From Paucidesulfovibrio sp050251775 (GTDB lineage: Bacteria > Desulfobacterota > Desulfovibrionia > Desulfovibrionales > Desulfovibrionaceae), in NCBI GenBank assembly GCA_050251775.1, contig JBFWMD010000010.1:1-64000 (forward strand): DNA of 64,000 nt. The letters run 5' to 3'. The notes under the pieces were generated by a model. The model had not been told where the DNA came from and made no database searches. It saw nothing but the letters and a program-made list of their open reading frames with translations. Shown one piece after another: positions 53,588 to 62,319 of the stretch; within the stretch, counting starts at the first letter, position 1; every line of letters begins with the position of its first letter. A program made the translations under genes and the position numbers.

Positions 53588-55009
53588 ATGCGCACAAAGA
53601 TCATCGCCACGCTCGGACCGGCCACCAATGACCTGGAGGCCGTGCGCGGTCTTGTGCAGGCAGGGGCACGCATCTTCCGGCTGAACTTTTCGCACGGCGG
53701 GCGCGAGGGTTTTGAAAAATTGGTGGGAATCATCCGGGGCCTGGAAAAGGAAACCGGTGAGACCCTGGCCATTCTCCAGGACCTTTCCGGACCCAAGATC
53801 CGCACCTGCGACATCGGTCTGGGCACGCTGGAGGTGACCAAGGGGGCGGAAATTCTGCTCGGGGCGCCCGGCCAGGAGGAGGGCCGCGAGGAACAGATCA
53901 TCTGCCTGGACCAGCCCGAAATCCTGCGCAGCCTGAAACCCGGCGAGGTCGTGGCCCTGTCCGACGGCATGCTCCGCTTCACGGTGACGGAGCGGCTTTC
54001 CGACCTGCTCGTGCGCATGACCGCCGTGAATGCGGGCATTGCCCCGCCGCGCAAGGGCATCTCCTTCCCCGGCAAATCCATCAGCCTGGAGGCCGTTACG
54101 GCCAAGGACCGGGCGGACCTGGAAGTGGGTCTGGACCTCGGCGTGGACATGGTCGCCATCAGCTACGTGCAAAAGGCCGAGGACGTGGCCCGGCTCAAGT
54201 CGCTGATGCGCGAGCGGGGCCGGGTGCTGCCCATCGTGGCCAAGCTGGAGCGGCCCCAGGCCATCCAGAATCTGGACCGGATCATCGAGGAGTCGGACGG
54301 AATCATGGTGGCGCGCGGCGACCTCGGCCTGGAGTGCGACCTGCCCACGCTGCCCGCGCTCCAGAAGCGGATTATCCGCGCTTGCAACCGTGCCGGAAAA
54401 CCCGTTATAGTTGCGACCCAGATGCTTTTATCCATGGTTTCCAGCCCAATGCCGACCCGGGCCGAGACAACGGACGTGGCCAACGCCATTCTGGACGGGT
54501 CGGACTGCATCATGCTTTCGGAGGAGACCGCCATCGGGCGCTACCCTTCGGAAACCGTGCGCTACATGGGCGAGATCGCCATGCAGGCAGAGGCTTTTCA
54601 TTTCGAGGACACGTCCGCGCGGCCCGTGGCCCCGGACTATGAGGAACAGCCGGGCAAGTTTCTGGCCTACGCGGCCTGCCTGCTGGCGGACAAGACCCGC
54701 TCCCGGGCCATTGTCTGCCACAGCCGGACCGGCTCCACGGCGCGGATTCTCTCGGCCTGCCGGCCCCGCCAGCCCATCTACGCTCTGAGCGGAGATGACC
54801 GGACCCGGCACTTCACCCAGCTCTCCTGGGGCGTGCTCCCGGCTGTGCCGCCGGAGGACGAGAGCAACCACCAGGAGCGCTGCGAACGGTTCATCCGGGA
54901 GCATGCCGCGTTTCTTGAAGGCGATTCCGTGATCCTCACGGCGGGGCAGCCGACCAACAAGCGGCAGCTCGAAACCCAGACCAACGTGGTCAAGGTATAC
55001 GAGAAATAG
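53588..55009 (+). CDS. pyk: Pyruvate kinase
   Basis: Phosphoenolpyruvate to pyruvate with ATP formation. TKIIATLGPATND, RLNFSHGG, ILQDLSGPKIRT, VAKLERPQAIQNLDRIIEESDGIMVARGDLGLE, IVATQMLLSMVSSPMPTRAETTDVANAILDGSDCIMLSEETAIG. 473 aa. The frame opens at a TTG at 53531, but ATG 53588 follows a GGAGGA/GAGGG-rich site and gives the normal start. Confidence 0.95.
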   Translation: MRTKIIATLGPATNDLEAVRGLVQAGARIFRLNFSHGGREGFEKLVGIIRGLEKETGETLAILQDLSGPKIRTCDIGLGTLEVTKGAEILLGAPGQEEGREEQIICLDQPEILRSLKPGEVVALSDGMLRFTVTERLSDLLVRMTAVNAGIAPPRKGISFPGKSISLEAVTAKDRADLEVGLDLGVDMVAISYVQKAEDVARLKSLMRERGRVLPIVAKLERPQAIQNLDRIIEESDGIMVARGDLGLECDLPTLPALQKRIIRACNRAGKPVIVATQMLLSMVSSPMPTRAETTDVANAILDGSDCIMLSEETAIGRYPSETVRYMGEIAMQAEAFHFEDTSARPVAPDYEEQPGKFLAYAACLLADKTRSRAIVCHSRTGSTARILSACRPRQPIYALSGDDRTRHFTQLSWGVLPAVPPEDESNHQERCERFIREHAAFLEGDSVILTAGQPTNKRQLETQTNVVKVYEK

Positions 55010-55010
55010 C

Positions 55011-56024
55011 ATGGTCAAGCCGAAAACCGACGTTCCCGACGGGCTGAACGAGGAATACTACCAGATCAATCAGGACATCCTCGGCAGCTTCAACAAGTTC
55101 CGCCCGCCCTTGGACCTCTTCAAGCTCAAGGAGGACGTTGTTCGCCTGCTTCCCTATTATAAAGTAGGCAATCGGCTGACCACGCAGCAGACTGAGGAAC
55201 TGCCCGAACTGACCGGCCAGGGCCTGATTTTTGTCTCGCGCAAGGACCATGCGGTCTACGTCAAGCACATCAGCTACCAGCTGGACCTTGTGCTCATTGA
55301 CAAGCACTTGCACGAGCGCGAAATCGCGGACATTTTCACCCAGGCCCTGACCCGGCGCATGGAGGAATTCCTGGACCAGCCGGTCAAGCCCGTGTTCGCG
55401 AAACTCCACGCCGACCTCATGGTGCTCACCGAGTACCTCATCTTCGACATCCACCGCGTGCGCGCCCTGGTCCGCCGCCTGCACAAGGAGCACAGCCTGG
55501 CCAGGCACAGTTTCAACTGTGGCATTGCCGGGCTGGCACTCTACGGTTTCATCAACGCCAACAACTTCGAGGAGGGCGGCGTGCGCCGCAACTTCTTCGA
55601 CCGGCTGACCATGGGACTTTTTCTGCATGACATGGGCATGACCAAGGTTCCCAAGTTCATCCTGGACAAGGACAAACCCCTGACCACGGACGAGCGCAAC
55701 AAGATTCTCCAGCATCCCATGCATGGAGTGGAGATGCTCGCCAAGCTGGACATCAAATACCCGGAGCTGGAGCAGTGCGTGCTGGAGCACCACGAGCGGC
55801 TCACCGGAGCCGGCTACCCCCAGAAGAAATCGGGGGAGAACATCTCCCAGATCGGAAGAATCTGCGGACTGGTGGATTCCTGGTGCGCCATGACAACGAA
55901 CCGGGTCTACGGCGAGGCCATGGAACCCATGGCCGCCCTGCGCGCGCTCATGGAGGATTCCGGCTACGACCGCCAGCTCGCGCAGCAGATGCAGCTCATG
56001 CTTGTGGAGCGCATGAAGCATTGA
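55011..56024 (+). CDS. HD-GYP domain protein (probable c-di-GMP phosphodiesterase)
   Basis: 337 aa. N-terminal ~150 residues unrecognised and without a receiver motif; the HD-GYP core follows: ARHSFNCGIAG, GLFLHDMGMTKVPKFILDK (HD), ILQHPMHGVEML, VLEHHERLTGAGYP (HHExxxGxGYP), and GLVDSWCAMTTNR. All metal ligands of the active family are present. It starts 1 bp after pyk, so they are co-transcribed. Confidence 0.88.
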   Translation: MVKPKTDVPDGLNEEYYQINQDILGSFNKFRPPLDLFKLKEDVVRLLPYYKVGNRLTTQQTEELPELTGQGLIFVSRKDHAVYVKHISYQLDLVLIDKHLHEREIADIFTQALTRRMEEFLDQPVKPVFAKLHADLMVLTEYLIFDIHRVRALVRRLHKEHSLARHSFNCGIAGLALYGFINANNFEEGGVRRNFFDRLTMGLFLHDMGMTKVPKFILDKDKPLTTDERNKILQHPMHGVEMLAKLDIKYPELEQCVLEHHERLTGAGYPQKKSGENISQIGRICGLVDSWCAMTTNRVYGEAMEPMAALRALMEDSGYDRQLAQQMQLMLVERMKH

Positions 56025-56050
56025 GCCGCTCCGCCCACTCAAAACCGTTG

Positions 56051-56095
56051 CCGCCCGCCTTCCCCTGTTCCGGGAACGCGGGCGGTTCGCGTTTT
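56051..56095 (+). terminator. Terminator after the HD-GYP gene
   Basis: Stem CCGCCCGC / GCGGGCGG with a 19-base loop, followed after CGC by five T residues. Confidence 0.65.
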
Positions 56096-56144
56096 TGCGC
56101 AGTTCGTGCTTGACGAAGCCCCGGCTCGGAACGCATGGAAAGGC

Positions 56145-56954
56145 ATGCGAAACTCGACCTCTCCCTGGGCGCGCTCCTGCCGACCGCTCCTGTTCGCGCT
56201 TGCGCTGCTGCTGTTCGCGTTTCCGGCCCAGGCCGGGCTGAAGCGGACCTACCCCTATGCTCCGGGCGAGAAATTCAGCTATGAAATTTACTGGACCGTG
56301 GTCTACGCGGGCCAGGCCACCCTGGAGATCCTGCCGGACACCGAAATCAACGGCGTGTCCGCGCGGCATTTCCACGCCGAGGCGCGCACCTCGGATTTCA
56401 TCGATTCCTTTTACAAGGTGCGCGACACCATCGACTCCTGGACGGACCAGGCCGTGGACCGAACCCTCAAGTTCGAGCAGCGCCAGCGCGAAGGCGACTA
56501 TGAAAAGGACACCCTGCTCAGCTTCGACTGGCAGGCCATGACCCTGGAGAACCGGGGTATCCAGGGGTTCAAGAACACCCTGGACCTGCCCGGCGACGTG
56601 CTCGACTCCCTTTCCGTGCTCTTCCACTTCCGCACCCACGGCCTGTTCCAGGACCGGGTCATCAGCGGGCTGGTCACGGATGGCCGCAAAATCGTGCCCG
56701 GCTCGGGCCGGGTCGTGGGCCGCGAGACCATTGAAACGCCCTTTGGCGACCTGGACTGCTTCCGGGTGGAGCCGGAAACGCGGGACATCGGCGGGGTGTT
56801 CAAGAAAAGCGACGACGCCAGGATCGAAATGTGGTTCACGGCGGACGAGCGACGCATTCCGGTGCGCATCCGCAGCCAGGTGGCCGTAGGCCATTTTTCT
56901 CTGGAACTGGTGGATGTGCAGGGCGTGCCCGGCTTTCCGGAAAAGTCGGAGTAG
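56145..56954 (+). CDS. DUF3108 exported protein
   Basis: 269 aa. Signal peptide with core PLLFALALLLFAFPAQA; mature part has the DUF3108 pattern (YPYAPGEKFSYEIYWTVVYAGQATLEI, FYKVRDTIDSWTD, FGDLDCFRVEPETRDIGGVF, EMWFTADERRIPVRIRSQVAVGHFSLEL). Family function unknown; predicted periplasmic or outer-membrane-associated beta protein. ATG 56145 is chosen from the signal peptide; the site AAAGG is close. Confidence 0.82.
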   Translation: MRNSTSPWARSCRPLLFALALLLFAFPAQAGLKRTYPYAPGEKFSYEIYWTVVYAGQATLEILPDTEINGVSARHFHAEARTSDFIDSFYKVRDTIDSWTDQAVDRTLKFEQRQREGDYEKDTLLSFDWQAMTLENRGIQGFKNTLDLPGDVLDSLSVLFHFRTHGLFQDRVISGLVTDGRKIVPGSGRVVGRETIETPFGDLDCFRVEPETRDIGGVFKKSDDARIEMWFTADERRIPVRIRSQVAVGHFSLELVDVQGVPGFPEKSE

Positions 56955-56984
56955 TTCGGGCCGGCGGCGCTCCGGCTCTGGTCG

Positions 56985-57290
56985 TCAGATGGTCTTCAGC
57001 CGGGGCAGCGCCTCGGGGGCGCACTCGCCGAGCTGGTAGAGCCGCAGCTTGGTGGAGCGGGGGAACTCCCGTTTGAAGAGCGTCTTCAGCAGGCGGCGCA
57101 GCCCCTTGGCATCGCTGCAATGCCGTTCCCGCTCGAACCCGTCCTCCAGAATCTCGAACGCGTCCGGCCCGAGCCGCCGCAGCAGTAGCGAACGGTCGCG
57201 TTTGTAGCTGCGCAGGTCCAGGCAGTGCCGCTCCGGCAGCTTGTCCAGGCGGCGCAAAAGGTCCTCCAGGGCCGTGGCCTTGTCGATCAT
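56985..57290 (-). CDS. Unrecognised small basic protein
   Basis: 101 aa, MIDKATALEDLLRRLDKL..., rich in Arg/Leu/Lys, mostly helical by appearance (GLRRLLKTLFKREFPRS, KLRLYQLGEC). I recognise no family. The frame continues to 57380, but the upstream part reads as non-coding; no clear ribosome site precedes 57290. Convergent with the DUF3108 gene. Confidence 0.5.
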   Translation of the reverse strand: MIDKATALEDLLRRLDKLPERHCLDLRSYKRDRSLLLRRLGPDAFEILEDGFERERHCSDAKGLRRLLKTLFKREFPRSTKLRLYQLGECAPEALPRLKTI

Positions 57291-57495
57291 GGGGAAAGAG
57301 GCTAAGGAATCCGGCCCGGACGTGTCAATGCATTCTGCGAAGGAGTGCGCGCGTGCCGGAGGCGGCCTCTTGCGGGGCAAAGCCGGTTTCCTCTCCCCTT
57401 GGATTTTTATCGCGAAAACAACAACCAGGCGCTCGAAACGGTCTTTTCCCCGGAAAAGGGTTTCCCGCCGGACGCCGAAGGCATAGAGTGTCCCA

Positions 57496-58854
57496 ATGCA
57501 GAAAGATCAAATCATCGAATGTCTGGTCGAATCCCTGGCCTATGGCGGGCGCGGCGTGGCCCGCGTGGATGGACGGGTCGTGTTTGTGGAGCGGGCCGTG
57601 CCGGGCCAGAAGGTCCGGGCGCGGCTGACCAAGGTCAAGAAGCGCTTTGCCGAGGCCGAGTTCGTGGAGCAGGTCAGCCCCTCCCCCGAGGCCGCCGAGC
57701 CGTTTTGCCGCCATTTCGGCGAATGCGGCGGCTGCCTCCTGCAACAGCTCTCCTACGAAGCCCAGTTGCGTGAAAAAGGGGCTCAGGTGGTGGAAACCAT
57801 GCGCCGCATCGGCGGCGTGGAGTTTTCCGAGGTCCTGCCAGCCGTTGGCTCGCCCAAAACGCGCGCCTATCGCAACAAGATGGAATTCGCCTTTGAAGGC
57901 GCGGGCGCGGGCTTGGCCCTGGGACTGCGCGTGCGCGGCGGCAAGCGCGTGGTGGACGTGCCCGGCTGTGGTCTGATGACGGACAAGGCCATTGAGATCG
58001 TGCGCGAGGCCGGGGAATTCTGCCGCGAAACCGGCGTGCCCTCCTGGTCGCCCAAGAACCGCAAGGGCTTCTGGCGACATCTGGTGGTGCGCCAGAGCCG
58101 CGAGGACCAACGCATTCTCGTCCACCTGATCACCTCGCTGGAACGCGACCACTACGAGGCCGCCGCTGCCCTGGGCCAATACCTCGTGGCCGAGGTGGGC
58201 GCGAACGGGTTCGTGCATTCCACGCGCAAAAGCGCCCAGGAACTGGCATTTGGCGAACGCCGCATCTTCGGCCTCGGCCAGGAGCTGCTCACGGAGCGCA
58301 TCCGCATCGCCGAGCGCGACCTGCTCTTCAACATTTCCGCCAATGCCTTTTTCCAGCCCAATACGGACACCGCTGAAATCCTCTACGCCACGGCCCTGGA
58401 CTTTGCAGGGCTTTCCGGCCACGAGCGTGTGCTCGATCTCTACTCCGGCGCGGGCGGCTTTGCCCTGGCTCTGGCCGCCACGGCCGAAAGCGTCCTGGGT
58501 CTGGAGATGATCGAGGCCGCCGTGCTCGACGCCCGCAAAAACGCCGAGGCCAACAGCCTGACCAATTGCGAATTCCAGGTCGCGGACCTGGACGGCGGCA
58601 CGGAAGAGCCCATCCGGCTGCCCCAGGCCGACGTGGTGGTCTGCGATCCGCCCCGGGGCGGCATGTCCGCGCCCCTGGTGGCAGCGCTCAAGCAAATGGC
58701 CCCGGAACGCATCGTGGCCGTGAGCTGCGACCCGCCCGCCCTGGCGCGCGACATGGCCCTGCTCGGCTATGAGCCGGTCCGTCTCGTGGCCGTGGACCAG
58801 TTTCCCCACACGGCCCACGTGGAATGTGTGGCCCTGCTGCAACGGCCCGCCTAG
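57496..58854 (+). CDS. rlmD: 23S rRNA (uracil-C5)-methyltransferase, RumA/RlmD family
   Basis: 452 aa. N-terminal TRAM domain (~1-60), a 4Fe-4S site with cysteines in CRHFGECGGC and a distal PGCGL, then the methyltransferase: NAFFQPNTDTAEILY, VLDLYSGAGGFALALA, VVCDPPRGGM, and the catalytic cysteine in AVSCDPPALARD. RNA position inferred from the family only. Weak ribosome site before 57496. Confidence 0.9.
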   Translation: MQKDQIIECLVESLAYGGRGVARVDGRVVFVERAVPGQKVRARLTKVKKRFAEAEFVEQVSPSPEAAEPFCRHFGECGGCLLQQLSYEAQLREKGAQVVETMRRIGGVEFSEVLPAVGSPKTRAYRNKMEFAFEGAGAGLALGLRVRGGKRVVDVPGCGLMTDKAIEIVREAGEFCRETGVPSWSPKNRKGFWRHLVVRQSREDQRILVHLITSLERDHYEAAAALGQYLVAEVGANGFVHSTRKSAQELAFGERRIFGLGQELLTERIRIAERDLLFNISANAFFQPNTDTAEILYATALDFAGLSGHERVLDLYSGAGGFALALAATAESVLGLEMIEAAVLDARKNAEANSLTNCEFQVADLDGGTEEPIRLPQADVVVCDPPRGGMSAPLVAALKQMAPERIVAVSCDPPALARDMALLGYEPVRLVAVDQFPHTAHVECVALLQRPA

Positions 58855-58886
58855 CAGAAAAGGCCGGAAGAAAAGCAGAGAAGAAT

Positions 58887-59124
58887 GCCTCCGGCGGCCA
58901 AAGGGGCAATGCCCCTTTGGAATCCCATTCGGCGTTCCTGTTTGTTCCCGCGCTTGCGCGGGAACAAACAGGAACGCAAAGGGGGTTGCCAAGTCAGGAA
59001 TCGAAACCGACGATTTTGCGTGGCGCTGAAAGCCCAACTCGCGCGCGGGAACGGATGCGTAGCATCCGGCCCCGCGCGCAAAGTGGGGTTCCAAGGGGCC
59101 GCGGGCCCCTTGGCCGCCGGAGGC
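58887..59124. repeat. Inverted pair of palindromic repeats enclosing two large hairpins
   Basis: At 58887-58921 lies an inverted, variant copy of the unit seen at 1-35; at 59090-59124 an exact direct copy. The variant has stem CCAAAGGGGC / GCCCCTTTGG: both arms have changed together, so pairing is kept. Between them are a perfect 22-bp inverted repeat with a 2-base loop (58932-58977) and a compound hairpin (59041-59079; 9-bp outer stem, 7-bp inner stem). No gene is supported here. Confidence 0.85.
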
Positions 59125-59126
59125 AC

Positions 59127-59174
59127 AAAAAAAGGCCCGGAACGCGAAGCGTTCCGGGCCTTGAGTTTTTTTTT
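59127..59174. terminator. Bidirectional rho-independent terminator
   Basis: Perfect 14-bp stem (59132-59145 / 59149-59162) with a GAA loop, preceded by A residues at 59127-59133 and followed by nine T residues at 59166-59174. It serves the rightward rlmD gene and the leftward uspA gene. Confidence 0.93.
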
Positions 59175-59183
59175 GCCGGGAAG

Positions 59184-59633
59184 TTATTTGTCGCTGGGCA
59201 GGCGGTGCTTCATGCGGATGGCGAGCACGGGGCAGGGTGCGATGTGCAGCAGGATATGCGCGGTGCTGCCGATGATCATGCCCACGATGTTGGAGCGGCC
59301 GCGTGAGCCGATGATGATGATATCGGCGCTTTCGCGTTCGGCGGCGTCGGCGATGGCCTGGGCGGCGGGTCCGTCCAGGAGCAGGGCTTCGTGCTCCACG
59401 TTGTTTTTGACCATGAGTTCGCGATACCAGGCCTGGATGTGCGTGGCCCGGCGGCGCATTTCCTTCATGGTGTACTGGTGGGCCGGGTCTTCGGTGACGA
59501 TGGTCTGTCCGCGATAGGTGGAGACGATGACGACCTTGGAATTGAACGCCTTGGCCAGGTCAACGGCGTATTGCGCGGCGTGCTTGGAATGTTCGGAGCC
59601 GTCGGCGCCGAGCATGATTTTCTTCATGGCCAT
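59184..59633 (-). CDS. Universal stress protein (UspA family)
   Basis: 149 aa. KKIMLGADGSEHSKHAAQYAVDLA at the N-terminus and the ATP-type motif IIIIGSRGRSNIVGMIIGSTAHILLHIAPCPVLAIR (G-2x-G-9x-GS). Cytoplasmic, function in stress survival by family. The frame continues to 60983 as shadow; ATG 59633 has GGAGG upstream. Confidence 0.92.
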   Translation of the reverse strand: MAMKKIMLGADGSEHSKHAAQYAVDLAKAFNSKVVIVSTYRGQTIVTEDPAHQYTMKEMRRRATHIQAWYRELMVKNNVEHEALLLDGPAAQAIADAAERESADIIIIGSRGRSNIVGMIIGSTAHILLHIAPCPVLAIRMKHRLPSDK

Positions 59634-59807
59634 GCGGGGGTTCCTCCAGGGGCTTGAATGAAAACGTTTTTTTCTTCTGTCTTCTGTAGGACGTTTTGGG
59701 GCAAAAGGCAACGGGGGGCAGGAAAAGTGATCGGGTCGGCAAGGGACGCCGGCGGTCTTGAGCTTGGGGGCCGGGCCATGTAGGGAGGAGGCAACAGGGA
59801 GCGAGGC

Positions 59808-61073
59808 ATGAACCGACCCACGATTCGGAAGGGGCTTTTGGATCTGGTGTTTTCCGGCGCGTACATGAAGCGCTGGAACGACAAGTTGCGGCCATTGCAA
59901 TTGGTGGAGGTGGACAAGCAGTCGCACAAGATGATCGTGGCCTGGCTGCTTTTCATGCTCAACAGCCGGGACATGGACGATGGGGCACGCTTGTCCCTGG
60001 GCGAGCAGGTGGTCGAGGGCGGCATGTTCGACTATCTGTTCCGGCTGGTGATCACGGATATCAAGCCTCCGGTGTTCTATCAGATCAAGGCCAATCCGGA
60101 CGACTATGCGCGGCTTTCGAGCTGGGTGCTCAGGAAGCTGCGTCCGCGTCTTGCGCCCTTGGGCGAGGATTTCAACGCGCGCATGGCCGAGTGGCTGGCC
60201 GTACCCGAGGAGGACTCCCTGGCCCGCCGGATTCTGGGCGCGGCGCATCTTTATGCCAGCTATTCCGAGTTCAAGCTCATCAAGGGGCTGAATCCCTCGG
60301 GCTACGACATGCACGAGATTGAGCGCAGTTTCCTGGACCGTCTGGAGGCGTTGCGGGACGTGCAGGGCGTTTCCGAACTGCTGGCCGGACTTCGGGACGA
60401 GGCCGAGGCCGGAGCCATGGCCCGTCTGGCCGCGCTTTGCGGGCATCTGCGTTTCCAGCAGCGCTGGTCCCAGACGCCGCGCGTGCCCGAGACAACGGTG
60501 CTCGGCCATGTGTTTCTGGTGGCGGCCTATGCCTGGTTTTTCAGTCTGGAGGTGGGGGCCTGCCGGGCGCGGCGGCAGAACAATTTTTTCGCGGGCTTGT
60601 TTCACGACCTGCCGGAGCTGCTTACGCGGGACATCATTTCCCCGGTGAAGAAGTCCGCGCCCGAGATCGCGGACCTGATCCACGCCTACGAGGACCGCGA
60701 ACTGGAGCGCCAGGTGCTGGAGCCGCTGCGCAGTGGCGGCTACGCGGACGTGGCCGCGCGGCTGGAATACTATCTGGGCAAGGAGATCGGCTCCGAGTTC
60801 GAGGCCTGCGTGTTGCGAGGCGGCAAGGTCAAGCGCGTGAGCAGCGAGGAACTGGCCCGGCGTTTCAATGCGGACGGTTTCGACCCCAAGGACGGCGAAC
60901 TGCTCAAGATGTGCGACAGCGTGTCCGCGTTCATCGAGGCCTATGCCGCCATCAAGAACGGCATCAGCGCGGACCAGTTGCATCAGGCGGTCTGGCGGCT
61001 GCGCGGGCTCTACAGCGAGACTTCGGAAATCGCCGGGGTCCAGGTGGGCGCGTTGCTGGCGGACTTTGACTGA
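59808..61073 (+). CDS. HD-domain (YfbR-like) protein
   Basis: 421 aa. C-terminal half has metal-binding HD features: VLGHVFLVAAYAWFFSLE, NNFFAGLFHDLPELLTRDIISPVKK (HD pair), ELLKMCDSVSAFIEA, which is close to the 5'-nucleotidase YfbR/HD_3 type. The N-terminal ~190 residues are unrecognised. ATG has GGGAG upstream. Substrate unknown. Confidence 0.82.
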   Translation: MNRPTIRKGLLDLVFSGAYMKRWNDKLRPLQLVEVDKQSHKMIVAWLLFMLNSRDMDDGARLSLGEQVVEGGMFDYLFRLVITDIKPPVFYQIKANPDDYARLSSWVLRKLRPRLAPLGEDFNARMAEWLAVPEEDSLARRILGAAHLYASYSEFKLIKGLNPSGYDMHEIERSFLDRLEALRDVQGVSELLAGLRDEAEAGAMARLAALCGHLRFQQRWSQTPRVPETTVLGHVFLVAAYAWFFSLEVGACRARRQNNFFAGLFHDLPELLTRDIISPVKKSAPEIADLIHAYEDRELERQVLEPLRSGGYADVAARLEYYLGKEIGSEFEACVLRGGKVKRVSSEELARRFNADGFDPKDGELLKMCDSVSAFIEAYAAIKNGISADQLHQAVWRLRGLYSETSEIAGVQVGALLADFD

Positions 61074-61091
61074 CCGGCGTGTTCCGGCCCG

Positions 61092-61889
61092 CTACTCCCG
61101 GCGGTCGCGTTCGTGGGAGAGGGAGTTCAGGAACAGGCCCACCAGGACCAGCCCGAGAATGGCCTCGGCCGAGACGAGGCAGCGCGTGGTGTTGTTGATG
61201 GGCACGATGTCGCCGTACCCCAGGGTGGTGATGGACACTGCCGAGAGATAGAACATGCGCCAGAAGACGTGTTCGTTATCCGAGGGAAAGCCCCGGGCCG
61301 AGTCGAGCAGGGTGCGGATGTCGCGGTGCAGGGTTTCGGGCACGGGCAGGATGGCGGCTTCGCGGCCGGGGTAGGCCGCGTCCCCCGGAAAGATGCAGGC
61401 GGGCGGCACGGGCCAGGAATCGCCACCCTTGGGCACGGCCAGATAGTAGTGCATGGTCTTGCCCTGGACCTCTTTTTTCAGCCCGTACACGTCCGTGAGC
61501 AGCACGCCCACGGGTCGGGTTTCCGCTGTATTGCGCAGTTCGTCCACCACAGGCAGGAGCAGCCGCAGGCTGACGCCTTCGTCCGCCGGTTCCACGCTGG
61601 TCACGAGGATGCCTTCGGGGTCCACGGCCTTGCCGCCGCGTCGGGCCATTTTATCTTCGGAGGTGAATCCCGCCACCCGCGCCGTGGCGTCATGCACTCC
61701 TGTGGCGATGCGGCGGCAGAGGTCGTGCCAGGATTGCTCGTGGCGCACGGTGCTGTGGTAGAAGCCGTCGCTGTGCAGCGTGTAGATGCCTGCGAACACG
61801 GGGATCAGGGCCAGAAAGCAGAGCGCCCAGCCCAGGCTGGGAACCTGGGCCAGCAGATTGGAGATGGCCCGGCAGGTCTTCTTGATCAT
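61092..61889 (-). CDS. Two-helix ion channel with large extracytoplasmic domain
   Basis: 265 aa. TM1 ~17-40 (LGWALCFLALIPVFAGIYTL), then about 160 residues outside the membrane, then a C-terminal pore loop with the potassium filter TTLGYGDIVP and TM2 (SAEAILGLVLVGLFLNSL). The pore matches Ion_trans_2. The outer domain is unlike the short turret of normal two-helix channels. No cytoplasmic RCK domain. ATG 61889 follows GGAAAGAG; the frame opens at 61955. Convergent with the HD gene, 18 bp apart. Confidence 0.82.
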   Translation of the reverse strand: MIKKTCRAISNLLAQVPSLGWALCFLALIPVFAGIYTLHSDGFYHSTVRHEQSWHDLCRRIATGVHDATARVAGFTSEDKMARRGGKAVDPEGILVTSVEPADEGVSLRLLLPVVDELRNTAETRPVGVLLTDVYGLKKEVQGKTMHYYLAVPKGGDSWPVPPACIFPGDAAYPGREAAILPVPETLHRDIRTLLDSARGFPSDNEHVFWRMFYLSAVSITTLGYGDIVPINNTTRCLVSAEAILGLVLVGLFLNSLSHERDRRE

Positions 61890-62015
61890 CTCTTTCCTTT
61901 GCCGGGCCGTTGTGGAAGGGGAAAGGCGCGGCCCGGAGCGGGGCGAATGTTCCACGAAAGGCCCGGAGGTGCAAGCCCGCTGGAAATGAGCGCGCCGCTT
62001 CAGCTCCGGGGCGGT

Positions 62016-62207
62016 TCAGTCCCGGCGTATTTCGAGTCGTGCCGGAGTCGGGGCCAGGGCGTGGGCTGGGATTTCAGCGGGTTCCTTGTGGCCGCATTCC
62101 AGACATTGCCAATGGCTGCGGGCGACCAGCCCGCAACGCAGAGCGTTGTGGTAGCGGTGGTAGGTCCTGAGGCCGCAACCGGGGCAGGGGCGTATTTGCA
62201 GCAGCAT
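62016..62207 (-). CDS. Small zinc-ribbon protein
   Basis: 63 aa with two spaced cysteine pairs, CPGCG (8-12) and CLECG (~35-39), like a zinc ribbon; the rest is unremarkable. No good ribosome site is visible before ATG 62207. It lies 126 bp upstream of the channel gene on the same strand. Kept because the cysteine pattern is unlikely by chance in a shadow frame. Confidence 0.45.
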   Translation of the reverse strand: MLLQIRPCPGCGLRTYHRYHNALRCGLVARSHWQCLECGHKEPAEIPAHALAPTPARLEIRRD

Positions 62208-62319
62208 GGTGAGAGGAACGATACGTGCCGATTGTCACGCGGCAATCGTTTCCGTATGACGCTTGGGTGAAGAAAACGGGCCGTGACCGGAAAATGGTCC
62301 GGGCCGGCAGGGGGAAGGA

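Noticed and set aside
58930..58980. CRISPR-like repeat
   Set aside because: A single perfect inverted repeat without regularly spaced direct copies or spacers; no cas genes.
57325..59094. 589-codon minus-strand frame opposite rlmD
   Set aside because: Antisense shadow of a clear methyltransferase gene.
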